Shown here: one piece after another, positions 21,211 through 22,256 of the stretch
How positions within the stretch are numbered: the stretch's first letter is position 1
Layout of the letters: each line of letters starts with the position of its first letter
Assembly: GCA_903853285.1 (NCBI GenBank)
Contig: CAINTF010000273.1
Location: 1-22,256, forward strand
Direction of reading: 5' to 3'
Origin: an uncultured Acidimicrobium sp.
GTDB lineage: Bacteria; Actinomycetota; Acidimicrobiia; Acidimicrobiales; Ilumatobacteraceae
Length of the DNA: 22,256 nt
Notes under the pieces: generated by a model
Told to the model about the DNA's origin: nothing
Database searches by the model: none
What the model saw: only the letters and a program-made list of their open reading frames with translations
Position numbers and translations under genes: made by a program

Positions 21211-22209
21211 ATGGAATTTAGATACCTCGGCCGAAGCGGCTTCAAAGTCTCAGCAATTAGTTATGGCAACTGGATCACACACGGCAGCCAGGTCGAAGAG
21301 GATGCTGCCAACGCATGCGTCAAGCGCGCTCTCGAACTCGGCATCACTACGTTTGACACAGCTGACGTTTATGCCGGCACTCGCGCCGAAGCCGTACTTG
21401 GTCGTGCACTTGCTGGCGTGCCACGCGAAAGCATTGAAGTATTCACAAAGGTCTATTTCCCAACTGGTGGCGGCGTAAATGATCGCGGTTTATCGCGCAA
21501 GCACATCATGCACTCGATCGATGCTTCACTCAAGCGTCTCAATATGGATCACGTCGATTTGTATCAGGCACACCGCTACGACGTTGAAACTCCTCTTGAA
21601 GAAACGATGCTCGCTTTTGCAGACATCGTTCGCCAAGGCAAGGCTTTGTATATAGGAGTGTCCGAGTGGGATGCAGACCAGATCACGCGTGGTGCAGAGC
21701 TCGCTCGCGAGCTACACGTGCCATTCATCTCTAATCAACCTCAATACTCAATGTTGTGGCGCGTCATCGAAGAAGAAGTTGTGCCAGCAAGTGAGCGCGA
21801 AGGACTTTCACAAATCGTGTGGTCGCCAATGGCTCAAGGTGTACTCACAGGCAAGTACCTACCCGGTCAACCACCGCCAGATGGATCGCGCGCAACCGAC
21901 GAGTTGAGCGGCAAAAACTTCATCTCGCGTTGGCTCACTGATGAGACATTGACAAAAGTGCAAGATCTGAAACCGATTGCGGCAGAGGCAGGAATCACGA
22001 TGGCGCAGATGGCAATTGCGTGGGTGTTACAAAATAAAAACATCGCATCGGCAATTGTTGGTGCCACTCGCCCAGACCAACTCGACGACAACGTAAAAGC
22101 AGCGAACATTGTGCTTGAGCCTGCAATCTTGTCGGCAATCGACAAGGTGCTCGAAGGAATCATTGTCAATGATCCGCGCCTCACCGTGTCACCAAAAACT
22201 CGAATTTAA
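21211..22209 (+). CDS. Aldo/keto reductase (Kv-beta/YghZ-like)
   Basis: A 332-residue NADPH-dependent oxidoreductase with the (beta/alpha)8 barrel of the AKR superfamily. The tetrad is Asp49 and Tyr54 (FDTADVYAG), Lys80 (VFTKVYFP) and His121 (YQAHRYD). MEFRYLGRSGFKVSAISYGN is the typical first strand and hairpin. NQPQYSML, WSPMAQGVLTGKY and the cofactor loop IVGATRPDQLDDN fit the AKR6/AKR14 type with similarity to potassium-channel beta subunits. It reduces an aldehyde or ketone of unknown identity. It follows the MFS gene on the same strand at 20 nt, so it may share the function of the oxygenase-ALDH-MFS group, although it has its own leaderless promoter. Confidence 0.95.
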   Translation: MEFRYLGRSGFKVSAISYGNWITHGSQVEEDAANACVKRALELGITTFDTADVYAGTRAEAVLGRALAGVPRESIEVFTKVYFPTGGGVNDRGLSRKHIMHSIDASLKRLNMDHVDLYQAHRYDVETPLEETMLAFADIVRQGKALYIGVSEWDADQITRGAELARELHVPFISNQPQYSMLWRVIEEEVVPASEREGLSQIVWSPMAQGVLTGKYLPGQPPPDGSRATDELSGKNFISRWLTDETLTKVQDLKPIAAEAGITMAQMAIAWVLQNKNIASAIVGATRPDQLDDNVKAANIVLEPAILSAIDKVLEGIIVNDPRLTVSPKTRI

Positions 22210-22231
22210 TCCCGCAGTTTTCTTAATAAAT

Positions 22232-22256
22232 ATGGCTCAAGGGCCAGTAAACAAAC
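22232..22256 (+). CDS. Possible start of a further gene (cut by window edge)
   Basis: ATG at 22232 opens MAQGPVNK and runs off the window. It lies 22 nt after the reductase stop on the same strand. No ribosome site or TAnnnT at the usual distance is seen, only AT-rich sequence (TTAATAAAT) before it. Eight codons cannot identify a gene. Confidence 0.25.

Noticed and set aside
1..22256. CRISPR array, transposon, prophage, tRNA or rRNA gene, defence island
   Set aside because: No regularly spaced repeats, transposase or integrase patterns, tRNA-like cloverleaf or rRNA sequence were seen; gene content is typical chromosomal housekeeping and accessory metabolism.

Overview
The window looks like chromosomal DNA of an actinobacterium of moderate GC content, and I infer a member of the Acidimicrobiia (Ilumatobacter-like, possibly freshwater). 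The grounds are a WhiB2-type iron-sulfur regulator, a DUF4916-type Nudix-like protein, a close relative of the mycobacterial F420-dependent biliverdin reductase, dense gene packing, and many leaderless starts (TAnnnT placed 6-7 nt before ATG or GTG). No ribosomal or transfer RNA gene, insertion sequence, CRISPR array or phage gene was seen, and no gene-free stretch exceeds 300 bases (the longest is about 160).

Layout. Bases 1-4339 form a phosphate/polyphosphate block: the 5' end of phoU, polyphosphate kinase ppk and a small unknown gene on the minus strand, with exopolyphosphatase ppx divergent from them. Bases 4336-5653 hold tatA, a glutamate formimidoyltransferase and a whiB2-like regulator. 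Bases 5814-9925 carry a MoxR-type AAA+ ATPase and its VWA partner on the minus strand, with a single-domain class III nucleotide cyclase on the opposite strand between them. Bases 10004-11615 encode an SDR oxidoreductase and a 1-Cys peroxiredoxin whose leader holds an 18-bp perfect palindrome. Bases 11699-15405 are an operon of ABC ATPase, ten-helix FtsX/MacB-type permease and F420-dependent reductase, behind a repeat-rich promoter.

Bases 15414-17717 contain an Fpg/Nei-family protein lacking the catalytic Pro-Glu N-terminus, a small unknown protein, the DUF4916 protein and a DoxX-like membrane protein. Bases 17673-21190 are a probable catabolic module: an isopenicillin-N-synthase-type 2-oxoglutarate/Fe(II) oxygenase and a succinate-semialdehyde-dehydrogenase-like enzyme in one operon, with an MFS transporter divergent from them. 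An aldo/keto reductase (21211-22209) follows, and a further gene may begin at the right edge.

How the genes work together. PhoU, Ppk and Ppx control phosphate uptake and the making and breaking of polyphosphate. MoxR and the VWA protein probably form a chaperone-like complex; whether the cyclase is linked to it is unknown. The oxygenase, dehydrogenase, transporter and perhaps the reductase probably take up and oxidise one unidentified substrate. The most striking points are the promoter-to-start architecture shared by twelve genes, the apparently inactive Nei homologue, and the cyclase placed between the two halves of the MoxR-VWA pair.
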